A stretch of DNA of 43,071 bases from an uncultured Flavobacteriales bacterium (GTDB lineage Bacteria > Bacteroidota > Bacteroidia > Flavobacteriales_D > Crocinitomicaceae), in the NCBI GenBank assembly GCA_903823565.1, contig CAIJTF010000044.1, positions 1-43,071 on the forward strand, in the 5' to 3' direction. The position numbers and the translations under genes were made by a program. The notes under the pieces were generated by a model. The model was not told where the DNA came from. It saw only the letters and a program-made list of their open reading frames with translations, and made no database searches. This document shows positions 16,583 through 24,738 of the stretch, in pieces (the first letter of the stretch is position 1; the number at the start of each line of letters is the position of its first letter).

Positions 16583-19500
16583 ATGAAGTATTTTTCATTA
16601 ATAGCACTTTTAATCAGTGCAGGTCTAGGTATTTCCCAAAAGGCGAAGCCTACGGTAACGGAAACCCCGTCGTTGTTTGATGCGGGCACCGTTAGTGCGT
16701 TGAAGTTTCGTTCCATTGGCCCAGCCTTAACCTCTGGACGTGTTGCTGATTTGGCAATTCATCCGGATAACAAGGATGTTTGGTATGTTGCGGCAGCAAG
16801 CGGTGGGGTATGGGTTACTAGAAACCACGGTACTACTTTCTCCCCAATTTTTGACGGATACGGAAGTTATTCCATTGGTTGCGTTCGAATTGCCCCCTCG
16901 AATCCTAAAACGATTTGGGTAGGTACAGGCGAGAACAATAATCAGCGATCCGTCTCATATGGGGATGGCGTCTATAAGTCTGTAGATGGCGGTAAGACCT
17001 TTGTAAATATGGGACTCAAACAATCAGAACACATAGGTACTATCGTTATCCATCCGAAAAATGAGAATATTCTTTGGGTAGCTGCCTATGGTCCGCTTTG
17101 GAGTTCCGGTGGTGAACGCGGTGTATATAAGTCCGTTGATGGTGGTAAAACTTGGAAAAGAACGTTGTTTGTGTCCGAAAATACGGGTATTGCCGAAGTT
17201 CAGATAGACCCCATCCATCCCGATATTTTATATGCTTCAGCCCATCAGCGAAGAAGGCATGAGTGGACCTACATAGGCGGTGGACCGGAGTCAACGGTGT
17301 ATAAATCGGTTGATGGTGGAGAAAGCTGGCAGGAAGTGAGCAGTGGTTTACCCAAAGGGGATATGGGAAGGGTTGGATTGGCTGTTTCGCCCTCGGATCC
17401 GACTTGGGTTTATGCCATAGTAGAAGCGCGGTATGATAAAGGTGGGGTGTACCTTTCAACCAACCGTGGTGAGACATGGAATAAGCAAGGAAATTATTCA
17501 ACAAGCGGAAATTATTATCAAGAAATTTTTTGTGACCCTTTAAATAAAAAGAAAGTCTTTGTAATGGATACCTACATGCACCATTCGGAGGATGCCGGGC
17601 TAACGTTTAAACCGACTGGGGAATCCCATAAACACGTAGACAATCATGTAATATGGATTGATCCGCAAAATACCGATCATTGGATTGTGGGTTGCGATGG
17701 GGGAATTTATGAGACTTTTTCCCATGCGAAAGAGTGGCGGTTCTACGATAACTTACCCATTACGCAGTATTATAAAGTTACTACCGATAACGACTATCCT
17801 TTTTACAACGTCTTTGGAGGAACCCAAGACAATAATTCTATGGGAGGTCCCTCGTCGACGACTAAGGTAAACGGAATAATGAACCTGGATTGGTTTATCA
17901 CCAACGGTGGCGATGGTTTTGAGTCAGCCACGGATTGGAGCAATCCGAACATCACCTATGCCCAAGCGCAATACGGTTGGTTGGTCCGATACGACAAGAA
18001 GAGCGGTGAAAAGGTTCCTATTCAACCCATGCCTGCGAAAGGAGAACCCGCATATCGTTGGAATTGGGATGCGCCTTTACTGGTTTCGAGACACGATGCT
18101 TCTACTTTATATTTTGCAGCAAATAGAGTATTCAAATCGACGAACCGCGGCGACGATTGGCAGATAGTGTCGCCCGATCTCACCAAACAAATGGATCGTA
18201 ATAAACTTCCAGTAATGGGGCAAGTTTGGACCATTGATGCGGTTATGAAAAATGCCTCAACCACCGTATTCGGAAACATTGTGGCGCTAGATGAATCTCC
18301 GGTAAAGAAGGGATTGCTTTATGCAGGTACTGATGATGGATTAATTCAAGTGAGTACCAATGAAGGTAAGGATTGGATGAAGTACGAAACGTTTCCGGGC
18401 GTTCCTGCAGGGACCCGTGTAAATATGATTACCGCTTCGCTCTTTGACGAGAATGTCCTTTTTGCTTGTTTTAATAACCAAAGGCAAGGAGATTTTAAAC
18501 CGTACGTATTGAAGAGTACCGACAAAGGAAAAACGTGGGTATCTGTGGTTGGTGATTTACCGGAGCGGGGAACCGTTTACTGCATAAAGCAGGATTTTAA
18601 GGATCCGAACCTGTGGTTTGTTGGAACTGAATTTGGGGCTTTCTTCACCAATAGCGAAGGGAAAAAGTGGACAAAATTAGCGGGTCTACCAACCATTGCT
18701 ATTTATGATCTGGACATCCAACAAAGGGAATGCGACCTAGTGGCTGCCTCCTTTGGACGAGGATTTTACGTTCTCGATGATTACAGTCCATTGCGGCAGC
18801 TATCAAAAGAAGTTTTAGATAAAAAAGCGTATATGTTTCCCACGAAAGAAGCCTTGTTGTACATTCCATCGGATCCACTTGGGTTGGAAGGCACCGGATT
18901 TCAAGGCCATAATTTATGGTCAGCCGACAACCGGTCTTTTGGTGCCGTTTTTACCTTGTATCAAAAGGAGGTTGGGGAAACCAAGAAATCCGTAAGACAG
19001 GAAAAGGAAAAAGCACTAGAAAAGGAAAAGAAAGATGTTTTCTATCCTACGTTAGAAGAATTGCGGGCAGAAAATTCCCAGGAGCAAGCTAAACTGATAT
19101 GGAGCATTCACGGGGTTGATGGCAAAGAGGTTAGTCGGTTTACCACGACACCAACGAAAGGAATATCCCGAATCGTCTGGAATTTACGTTCAAACCCCAT
19201 TAGTAGTCTTTCGGGGGGGCAAAATGGATTTCTCGTGCCCGAGGGGACATACCAATTAGCGGTGGTGCAATGGGAAAATGGGGCAATAGACACCTTAATT
19301 AAAAACCATAGATTCGCAGTGAAAGCTCTTAAAAACCAAACGTTGCTTGCGGCCCAACCCGAATCCTTGCAACAGTTCCGGAATGAAGTTGGTGAAACCA
19401 GCAGGAAGGTAAAGGCCGTTTCAGAAATGGTTGGTGAACTGGATGGTCAACTCAGTACCTTGAAAGAGGTTTTACTTAATTATCCTAATGCAGATTTAAG

Positions 19501-19828
19501 TTTGCTCAAGAATGTAAAAGCGATGAAAGCCGGACTAGATACCTGTAAGCGTATTTTGTATGGCGATGACTTGTTGGCAAAACATGAATTTGAAGTTCCT
19601 CCTAGCTTGCGTTCCCGATTAGACATGGTAGAATATATGTTGTACGACAACACTGCTGGTGTATCTGCCACACACCGATCGAATTTATCCATGGTGAAAG
19701 AGGAATATAACGAGGTCTACAACCGTGTTAAAATCCTTTGGGTTGCACTTATGAACCTTGAAGACCAGTTGACTTCCTTGAACATTCCTTATACGAAGTT
19801 TCGAGGATTAAAATGGAAATTGGATTAG
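16583..19828 (+). CDS. Exported BNR/VPS10-like beta-propeller protein
   Basis: This 1081-residue protein has a signal peptide (MKYFSLIALLISAGLGISQ). It is full of sortilin/BNR-type propeller repeats whose Asp-box-like turns read S-x-D-G-G-x-T/S-W: SVDGGKTFVN, SVDGGKTWKR, SVDGGESWQE, STNRGETWNK, STNRGDDWQI and STDKGKTWVS. The propellers cover about residues 40-760. A linker with EKALEKEKKDVF and a C-terminal beta plus helical region follow. Proteins of this shape are often annotated as 'glycosyl hydrolase', but no glycosidase catalytic residues can be pointed to. Unlike other large exported proteins here, it lacks a T9SS sorting domain, ending FRGLKWKLD, so it is probably periplasmic. Confidence 0.85.
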   Translation: MKYFSLIALLISAGLGISQKAKPTVTETPSLFDAGTVSALKFRSIGPALTSGRVADLAIHPDNKDVWYVAAASGGVWVTRNHGTTFSPIFDGYGSYSIGCVRIAPSNPKTIWVGTGENNNQRSVSYGDGVYKSVDGGKTFVNMGLKQSEHIGTIVIHPKNENILWVAAYGPLWSSGGERGVYKSVDGGKTWKRTLFVSENTGIAEVQIDPIHPDILYASAHQRRRHEWTYIGGGPESTVYKSVDGGESWQEVSSGLPKGDMGRVGLAVSPSDPTWVYAIVEARYDKGGVYLSTNRGETWNKQGNYSTSGNYYQEIFCDPLNKKKVFVMDTYMHHSEDAGLTFKPTGESHKHVDNHVIWIDPQNTDHWIVGCDGGIYETFSHAKEWRFYDNLPITQYYKVTTDNDYPFYNVFGGTQDNNSMGGPSSTTKVNGIMNLDWFITNGGDGFESATDWSNPNITYAQAQYGWLVRYDKKSGEKVPIQPMPAKGEPAYRWNWDAPLLVSRHDASTLYFAANRVFKSTNRGDDWQIVSPDLTKQMDRNKLPVMGQVWTIDAVMKNASTTVFGNIVALDESPVKKGLLYAGTDDGLIQVSTNEGKDWMKYETFPGVPAGTRVNMITASLFDENVLFACFNNQRQGDFKPYVLKSTDKGKTWVSVVGDLPERGTVYCIKQDFKDPNLWFVGTEFGAFFTNSEGKKWTKLAGLPTIAIYDLDIQQRECDLVAASFGRGFYVLDDYSPLRQLSKEVLDKKAYMFPTKEALLYIPSDPLGLEGTGFQGHNLWSADNRSFGAVFTLYQKEVGETKKSVRQEKEKALEKEKKDVFYPTLEELRAENSQEQAKLIWSIHGVDGKEVSRFTTTPTKGISRIVWNLRSNPISSLSGGQNGFLVPEGTYQLAVVQWENGAIDTLIKNHRFAVKALKNQTLLAAQPESLQQFRNEVGETSRKVKAVSEMVGELDGQLSTLKEVLLNYPNADLSLLKNVKAMKAGLDTCKRILYGDDLLAKHEFEVPPSLRSRLDMVEYMLYDNTAGVSATHRSNLSMVKEEYNEVYNRVKILWVALMNLEDQLTSLNIPYTKFRGLKWKLD

Positions 19829-19854
19829 GACGTAGAGCGCAGCGAGTTGGTTTG

Positions 19855-20211
19855 CTATTTGAACGGAGCGCTCAGTAAATAAAGTACGCCTAAACACCCT
19901 AGCAGTGAAAGGCCTAGGTTTAGGCCAAAAAGTAAATAGTTACCCTGTTGAAGCAACTGAATGCTTTCAGCGGAAAAGGTGCTAAACGTACTAAAGCCAC
20001 CGCAAAAACCGATTCCTAAAAGAGGTAGAAGCCATTCAGGTTTTTGGTCGTTTTTACCTATCAATAGCAATGCGCCCAATACGGCAGATGCGAGGAGATT
20101 ACTTAGGAGGGTGGCCCATGGAATTCCACCTTGGTATGGAAGTTTAACACTGATAAAAAATCGAACCAGGCTTCCTATGCCTCCTCCAATGAAAACGAAT
20201 AACCAATTCAT
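19855..20211 (-). CDS. crcB: Fluoride channel CrcB/Fluc
   Basis: This 118-residue dimeric channel exports fluoride. The four membrane helices are visible, together with the family signatures GGGIGSLVRFFIS near the N terminus and GFCGGFSTFSTFS, the Phe/Ser-rich pore segment, near residues 72-84. The usual Asn of helix 2 is present in TLLSNLLAS. The start overlaps the PAP2 stop by 4 bases (ATGA), so it is the last gene of the hpt-adk-obgE-PAP2-crcB run. No fluoride riboswitch precedes it; expression should follow the operon. Confidence 0.93.
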   Translation of the reverse strand: MNWLFVFIGGGIGSLVRFFISVKLPYQGGIPWATLLSNLLASAVLGALLLIGKNDQKPEWLLPLLGIGFCGGFSTFSTFSAESIQLLQQGNYLLFGLNLGLSLLGCLGVLYLLSAPFK

Positions 20212-20786
20212 GCGTTTAAATAGCGTTTAAAAATACGACGCATTACCATTCCAACGACAGTCCCAAAGGTTATTCCTGCTAGAATATCGCTAGGGTAGTG
20301 CACACCGAGGTACATACGGCTGTAACAAACCAGTGTAGTTACTACCGCTAAAATCCAAATCCAAGGTTTTCTTCTCTGCAAAAACCATGGGTATATAAAG
20401 GCGAAAAAACCGGCTAAATTCGATGCATGGGAGGAGAAGAATCCGTATTTCCCTCCGCGGTAAAATACACCAGGAGATTGTTCGTAAAAGTGAAGTTTTG
20501 GGCCGAGTTGCAAATGATGAGAGGGTCGATAGCGCTTCACGCCTTCCTTGAAAACTTGCGTGGAAACCACATCGGTTATAATCACCGTACAAACGGAAAG
20601 AAATATAATCGTCAATGCCTTTTTTGTGGAATGATCCTTCAGTAATAAATAAGCAGATACCAGATAAATGGGAAGAAGGCTTATGGGTTTACTTAAGGTC
20701 CAAAAAACGGTATCGAAAAAAGGCGAATTGCATCCATTGATCCAGAGCAAGGCCCCTTGGTCGATATGCTCGAGCCATTCGATCAT
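20208..20786 (-). CDS. PAP2-family membrane phosphatase
   Basis: This 192-residue, five- or six-helix enzyme has the three PAP2 motifs: KEGVKRYRP (KxxxxxxRP), FFSSHASN (variant of PSGH) and [12 protein letters not shown] (SRxxxxxHxxxD). Members dephosphorylate lipid pyrophosphates or phosphatidic acid-type substrates at the outer face of the inner membrane. The start at 20786 ([11 protein letters not shown]) gives a 4-base ATGA overlap with the obgE stop. A longer reading from 20804 is possible but overlaps more. The substrate, for example undecaprenyl pyrophosphate or a phosphatidylglycerol-type lipid, cannot be told. Confidence 0.9.
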   Translation of the reverse strand: MIEWLEHIDQGALLWINGCNSPFFDTVFWTLSKPISLLPIYLVSAYLLLKDHSTKKALTIIFLSVCTVIITDVVSTQVFKEGVKRYRPSHHLQLGPKLHFYEQSPGVFYRGGKYGFFSSHASNLAGFFAFIYPWFLQRRKPWIWILAVVTTLVCYSRMYLGVHYPSDILAGITFGTVVGMVMRRIFKRYLNA

Positions 20787-21775
20787 TCCGTTAGTGCTTT
20801 CCAAATTGAATCTTTAAGTTCGTTTAATCCAAACTGTGTCACGGATGAAATAAAACACGTCGAAACATCTTTCGGAATGAGTTTTTTCATTTGGCTTATC
20901 ATAACCTCATCGAGCATATCGCACTTCGTTATAGCCAACAACCGTCTTTTTTGAACCAACTCGGGATTGTATTTTTTTAATTCTTTCAAAAGAATTTGGT
21001 ATTCTTTTTTTATGTCGTTGGTATCGGCAGGAATCATAAACAACAAAGCGGCGTTGCGTTCAATATGCCTTAAAAACCGCAACCCAAGTCCTTTCCCGGC
21101 ATGGGCTCCTTCGATAATCCCAGGAATGTCGGCCATAACAAACGAACGGTGGTCGCGATAAGATACGATCCCCAGGTTAGGGCGCAGCGTTGTAAATGGA
21201 TAGTCACCGATTTCAGGTTTGGCCGCTGAAAGAACGGATAACAGGGTGCTTTTTCCGGCATTTGGAAAACCTACAAGACCAAGGTCTGCTAGTATTTTTA
21301 ATTCTAGTATTTTCCACCCTTCCATTCCCAGTTCTCCCGGTTGGGCATAACGCGGGGTTTGGTTGGTTGCAGATTTAAAATGGTTATTTCCCAAACCTCC
21401 CCTTCCGCCACGCTCAATTATTTGCTCTTCACCATCCTCAGTAATCTCAAATAAAATTTCTCCCGTCTCGCCGTCTTTCGCAATGGTACCAAGGGGCACC
21501 TCTATGTACATATCCTTTCCTTGTGCCCCAGTTTTTAAGGCTCCAGAACCGTGAACACCGTGTTCCGCTTTGATGTGTTTGTGGTACTTTAAATGCAAAA
21601 GCGTCCAAAGTTGCTTGTTGCCCCGTACAATGACGTGACCGCCTCTTCCGCCATCGCCTCCGTCAGGTCCACCTTTAGGAATATACTTTTCCCTTCTAAA
21701 ATGGGTTGAACCTCCGCCTCCGTTTCCAGATTTAGTGTGTATTTTAACGTAATCTACAAAGTTGTCTGAAGCCAT
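20783..21775 (-). CDS. obgE: Obg/CgtA GTPase
   Basis: ObgE is an essential GTPase in 50S ribosome assembly and stress signalling. The 330-residue protein has the glycine-rich Obg domain at residues 1-158 ([20 protein letters not shown] with [12 protein letters not shown]) followed by the G domain. The G motifs are GFPNAGKST (G1), TTLRPNLG (G2), [16 protein letters not shown] (G3), TKCDM (G4) and ISSVT (G5). It lacks the long C-terminal OCT domain of Gram-positive forms. The stop of adk and its start share one base (TAATG). Confidence 0.97.
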   Translation of the reverse strand: MASDNFVDYVKIHTKSGNGGGGSTHFRREKYIPKGGPDGGDGGRGGHVIVRGNKQLWTLLHLKYHKHIKAEHGVHGSGALKTGAQGKDMYIEVPLGTIAKDGETGEILFEITEDGEEQIIERGGRGGLGNNHFKSATNQTPRYAQPGELGMEGWKILELKILADLGLVGFPNAGKSTLLSVLSAAKPEIGDYPFTTLRPNLGIVSYRDHRSFVMADIPGIIEGAHAGKGLGLRFLRHIERNAALLFMIPADTNDIKKEYQILLKELKKYNPELVQKRRLLAITKCDMLDEVMISQMKKLIPKDVSTCFISSVTQFGLNELKDSIWKALTE

Positions 21776-22350
21776 TATTTTCTTGCATCTATCGCGGCAA
21801 AAAGCCGTTCGGTTATGGAATCTATGGAACCGATTCCATCGATGGCTACGTATTTATCTTGAGCGGCATAGTACGCTTTCACGGGGGCCGTCTCCCGATT
21901 ATAAACATTGATTCGATTGGCTATTATTTCTGGATCTGCATCATCGGCGCGCCCACTGCTCAACGCCCTGTTTTTGAGCCGAGTTTTTAATTCCTCCTCC
22001 GGGACTTCTAATCCTAACATAACGCTAATGGTCGTATTCAATTCCCGAAGCAATTCGTCTAATGCCTCTGCTTGGGGATTGGTTCTTGGAAATCCATCGA
22101 ATATGAATCCTTTGGGGTTGGAGTGCTTGGTGACTTCGTCCTTGAGCATATGGATAGTAACCTCATCGGGTACCAGATGCCCCTGATCCATATAGGTTCT
22201 GGCTAGTTTACCCAGTTCTGTTTCATTTTTTAAATGAAAACGAAAAATGTCCCCGGTTGAAAGATGAACAAGACCATAGTGCTCAATGAGTCGCTCCGAT
22301 TGTGTTCCTTTTCCCGCCCCAGGTGGGCCAAATAATACAATGTTTAACAT
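21775..22350 (-). CDS. adk: Adenylate kinase
   Basis: Adenylate kinase converts ATP + AMP to 2 ADP. The 191-residue protein has the P-loop [12 protein letters not shown] at residues 8-19, the AMP-binding STGDIFR and [10 protein letters not shown] segments, and a short LID, typical of the short Bacteroidota form without the zinc-binding LID insertion. It lies 4 bases after hpt and shares a base with the obgE start. Confidence 0.97.
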   Translation of the reverse strand: MLNIVLFGPPGAGKGTQSERLIEHYGLVHLSTGDIFRFHLKNETELGKLARTYMDQGHLVPDEVTIHMLKDEVTKHSNPKGFIFDGFPRTNPQAEALDELLRELNTTISVMLGLEVPEEELKTRLKNRALSSGRADDADPEIIANRINVYNRETAPVKAYYAAQDKYVAIDGIGSIDSITERLFAAIDARK

Positions 22351-22354
22351 CTGA

Positions 22355-22897
22355 TTAATTTTTCACTTGATAAATTGCTGGTAAGTTCCTTCCGAGTTGG
22401 TCGTAATCTAGTCCATAACCAACCACAAATTTATTGGGAATTTCGAAACCGAAATACCTTGGTGGATGCTGTCCTTGATAGGCCACTTTTTTAAATAGGG
22501 TGGCACAGACTTCAATGGTTGCAGGATTTTGCATTTCGAGTAATTTGATCACCTTGTCAATAGTAATACCAGTGTCTACTATGTCTTCAATAATGATGAC
22601 ATGTTTTCCGGAAACTGAGGTATTTAATCCGATGAGTTCATCGACTCGTCCGGTAGATTCTGTACCCAAATACGAACTCACCTTTATGAAGGAAATTTCA
22701 CAGGGCAGGGTGATTTTCTTCATCAAATCTGAGGTAAACATAAAGGCGCCATTGAGAACCGAAAGAAATAAAACTTCCTTGCCTTCGTAGGCTGCATTGA
22801 TTTGTGTAGCGATGTCGCAAATAGCGTTTTGTATTTCCACTTCGGTTAAGTATGGAACAAATGCTTTGTCGTGTAAGTTAATCTCCTCCATGTACAT
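22355..22897 (-). CDS. hpt: Hypoxanthine phosphoribosyltransferase
   Basis: This enzyme salvages hypoxanthine/guanine with PRPP to IMP/GMP. The PRPP loop is VIIIEDIVDTGIT near residues 100-112. Other family segments are LSVLNGAFMFTSDLMKKI, YLGTESTGRVD, and a C-terminal FVVGYGLDYDQLGRNLP substrate loop. The start is either ATG 22897 (MYMEEINLHD, 180 residues) or ATG 22891 (178 residues). A longer TTG reading at 22909 would begin inside the promoter box. It is the first gene of the run to crcB and is divergent from purK, so two purine genes share one intergenic control region. Confidence 0.95.
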   Translation of the reverse strand: MYMEEINLHDKAFVPYLTEVEIQNAICDIATQINAAYEGKEVLFLSVLNGAFMFTSDLMKKITLPCEISFIKVSSYLGTESTGRVDELIGLNTSVSGKHVIIIEDIVDTGITIDKVIKLLEMQNPATIEVCATLFKKVAYQGQHPPRYFGFEIPNKFVVGYGLDYDQLGRNLPAIYQVKN

Positions 22898-22906
22898 TGA
22901 TTGTAG

Positions 22907-22914
22907 CAAAGGTA
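22907..22914 (-). promoter_or_regulatory. -7 box TACCTTTG before hpt
   Basis: TACCTTTG on the minus strand matches TAnnTTTG and lies 9 bases before ATG 22897. It is back to back with the purK promoter. Confidence 0.55.
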
Positions 22915-22952
22915 CGAAAAAACGCTTCGCGTAAATCGTCTTTTGGATTCGC

Positions 22953-22960
22953 TATCTTTG
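22953..22960 (+). promoter_or_regulatory. -7 box TATCTTTG before purK
   Basis: TATCTTTG matches TAnnTTTG and lies 19 bases before the purK ATG at 22980. The two divergent -7 boxes are 38 bases apart. No purine-repressor-like palindrome was seen between them. Confidence 0.55.
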
Positions 22961-22979
22961 CAAAACAGTTACACAACGA

Positions 22980-24104
22980 ATGACAAAGAAAATCGGGGTA
23001 TTGGGTGGCGGTCAGCTCGGCAGAATGCTTATCCAGGAGGCGATCAACTTGGATGTAGAAATTCATTGCCTAGATAATGATGCTGAGGCACCTTGCGGAT
23101 TGATTGCTCATGGATTTACCCAAGGATTGATAACTGATGAGGCAACGGTGCTTAATTTTGGCCAGTCTTTTGACGTGATTACCGTAGAAATAGAGCATGT
23201 TTCCGTTGACGCATTGTACCAATTGGAGGAACAAGGAAAGCGTGTATTTCCCCAACCCCGGGTGCTTACGCTCATAAAGGATAAAGGATTACAAAAAGCG
23301 TTTTACGAAAAAAACACCATTCCCACTGCCGGATTTATGCTACTGGAAGAAGGGTATTCTGGAGAAGTTCCCATGGATTTTCCTTTTGTGCAAAAACTGA
23401 GGGTTGGCGGATACGATGGAAAAGGGGTGAAGATAATTCGGTCAGTTTCGGATTGGGAAAACCGATTTATGGAGCCCTCGGTTATTGAAAAAATGATTCC
23501 CTTCGAGAAAGAACTTTCCGTCATAGTTGCACGCAATGAAAAGGGAGAGGTTCGTTCCTTCGGGACGGTAGAATGCGAGTTTAATTCGGAAGCGAATTTA
23601 GTGGCCTTTCAGTTTTCTCCTGCACGAATTACGTCAGAGCTTGAGGAAAATGCGCAACGCCTTGCTAGAGACGTAATAAGCCGCTTAGAAATGGTAGGGC
23701 TTTTGGCGGTTGAATTTTTCTTGCTTGCTTCTGGAGAACTCTTGGTGAATGAAATCGCTCCACGTCCGCACAATTCGGGTCACCAAACCATTGAAGGGTG
23801 TTATACCTCTCAGTTTGAACAGCACCTTCGGGCCATTTTGAACCTACCCTTGGGTGATACGGGTTTAATAAAACCAGCCGCCATGATAAACATCCTGGGA
23901 GAAAAAGGATTTGAAGGTCCAGCGGTGTATTCCGGGCTTGAGGAGGTACTAGCCATGCCTGGCGTTTACGTTCACTTGTACGGTAAAGCGCACACCAAAC
24001 CGTTCCGAAAAATGGGGCATGTATCGATTTTGGGCGATGATTTAAACGACATAAAAACGAAAGCCAAAAAAATTAAGGAGCATCTTCGTTGCATTAGCCA
24101 ATAA
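22980..24104 (+). CDS. purK: N5-carboxyaminoimidazole ribonucleotide synthase
   Basis: PurK uses ATP and bicarbonate to make N5-CAIR from AIR in purine synthesis. The 374-residue ATP-grasp protein starts MTKKIGVLGGGQLGRML, the standard N terminus. It shows the ATP-grasp glycine loop FVQKLRVGGYDGKGV, the metal/ATP segment VEFFLLASGELLVNEIAPRPHNSGH, here given as FFLLASGELLVNEIAPR and APRPHNSGH, and the HLYGKAHTKPFRKMGHVS tail. purE is not in the window. Decayed duplicate DNA begins about 9 bases after its stop codon. Confidence 0.96.
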   Translation: MTKKIGVLGGGQLGRMLIQEAINLDVEIHCLDNDAEAPCGLIAHGFTQGLITDEATVLNFGQSFDVITVEIEHVSVDALYQLEEQGKRVFPQPRVLTLIKDKGLQKAFYEKNTIPTAGFMLLEEGYSGEVPMDFPFVQKLRVGGYDGKGVKIIRSVSDWENRFMEPSVIEKMIPFEKELSVIVARNEKGEVRSFGTVECEFNSEANLVAFQFSPARITSELEENAQRLARDVISRLEMVGLLAVEFFLLASGELLVNEIAPRPHNSGHQTIEGCYTSQFEQHLRAILNLPLGDTGLIKPAAMINILGEKGFEGPAVYSGLEEVLAMPGVYVHLYGKAHTKPFRKMGHVSILGDDLNDIKTKAKKIKEHLRCISQ

Positions 24105-24112
24105 TTTCTTTG

Positions 24113-24406
24113 CTAGAATACGGTAGGAAGGCACTATTCGATCATTTCCAAGCTAGAATAAAGGCATTACCTCGTTAGCGTTTCAACAATTCCGTTTTAG
24201 GAGTTCGAACGTAATAGTTTTACAGAATTAAAAAAATTCGCCTTGAGAGGGAAAAATTCGAATGCGATTAATGTCGTCTACTTCCGGTGGAATCGCTTGC
24301 GTTTCCGTGGTTTGGTTTTGGTTGAATTTTATTTGGTAAAAGGTAGACATCCAACAGTCATTGGGATTCATTATCGTTTGATAAATACCGTAAATCTCTT
24401 GGTTTT
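24113..24406 (-). pseudogene. Decayed copy of the 3' part of the 26527-27822 lipoprotein gene
   Basis: Two blocks align with the lipoprotein gene and its 3' flank. Bases 24126-24221 match 26477-26573 and 24231-24406 match 26766-26942, each at about 92% identity by hand count with single-base indels. About 190 bases between the blocks are missing here. On the minus strand the last codons still read YYVRTPKTELLKR before a TAA at 24175-24177, against YYVRIPKTELLKL in the intact gene. A 13-base match at 24429-24441 to 27741-27753, near the 5' end of the gene, may be a third remnant. An apparent plus-strand reading at 24243-24461 is only the antisense of this remnant. Confidence 0.85.
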
Positions 24407-24738
24407 ATTTCTATTTTTAATTCAAACAATTTGTCGCTCGTCTGGACACAATGCACGATAAGAGGCAATTGGTATTTTTCAGAAAGTTCAATCTATTGAA
24501 AGAATTGTTTTCGTTGAAGTTTAAAATAAGTACAACAAATTTTATCTAACCCAATTTCACCTAGACCAATGCAATTCGGATATTGTATATCAGATTCCAG
24601 CTTTTCTAATGGTGGATATTAATCAATATGCCAAGGATGAATTCCTTGCAAAGGAAATGAACCTATCGATGCATTAGCATTGAGCATTGCGTTGGTATTC
24701 CCTGTTAAAAAATGGCTATGTGCATTGGGAAAAGACCT
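24407..24738. other. Non-coding or degenerate DNA before the CapA-like gene
   Basis: No intact gene was found. Two short plus-strand readings overlap in different frames: 24451-24546 starts with ATG and encodes 31 residues (MHDKRQLVFFRKFNLLKELF...), and 24525-24677 is open for 50 codons (...YQIPAFLMVDINQYAKDEFL...). Together they could be one gene broken by a frameshift, but no family is recognised and base composition alone could produce them. No tRNA-like or terminator structure was seen. Confidence 0.3.

Noticed and set aside
19829..19854. Terminator between the propeller-protein gene and crcB
   Set aside because: The 26 bases contain GC-rich patches but no hairpin with a T-tract in either direction.
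24243..24461. Plus-strand open frame with a similar counterpart at 26743-26985
   Set aside because: The similarity of the two peptides is real but arises because both are antisense to the same duplicated lipoprotein sequence; neither is likely to be translated.
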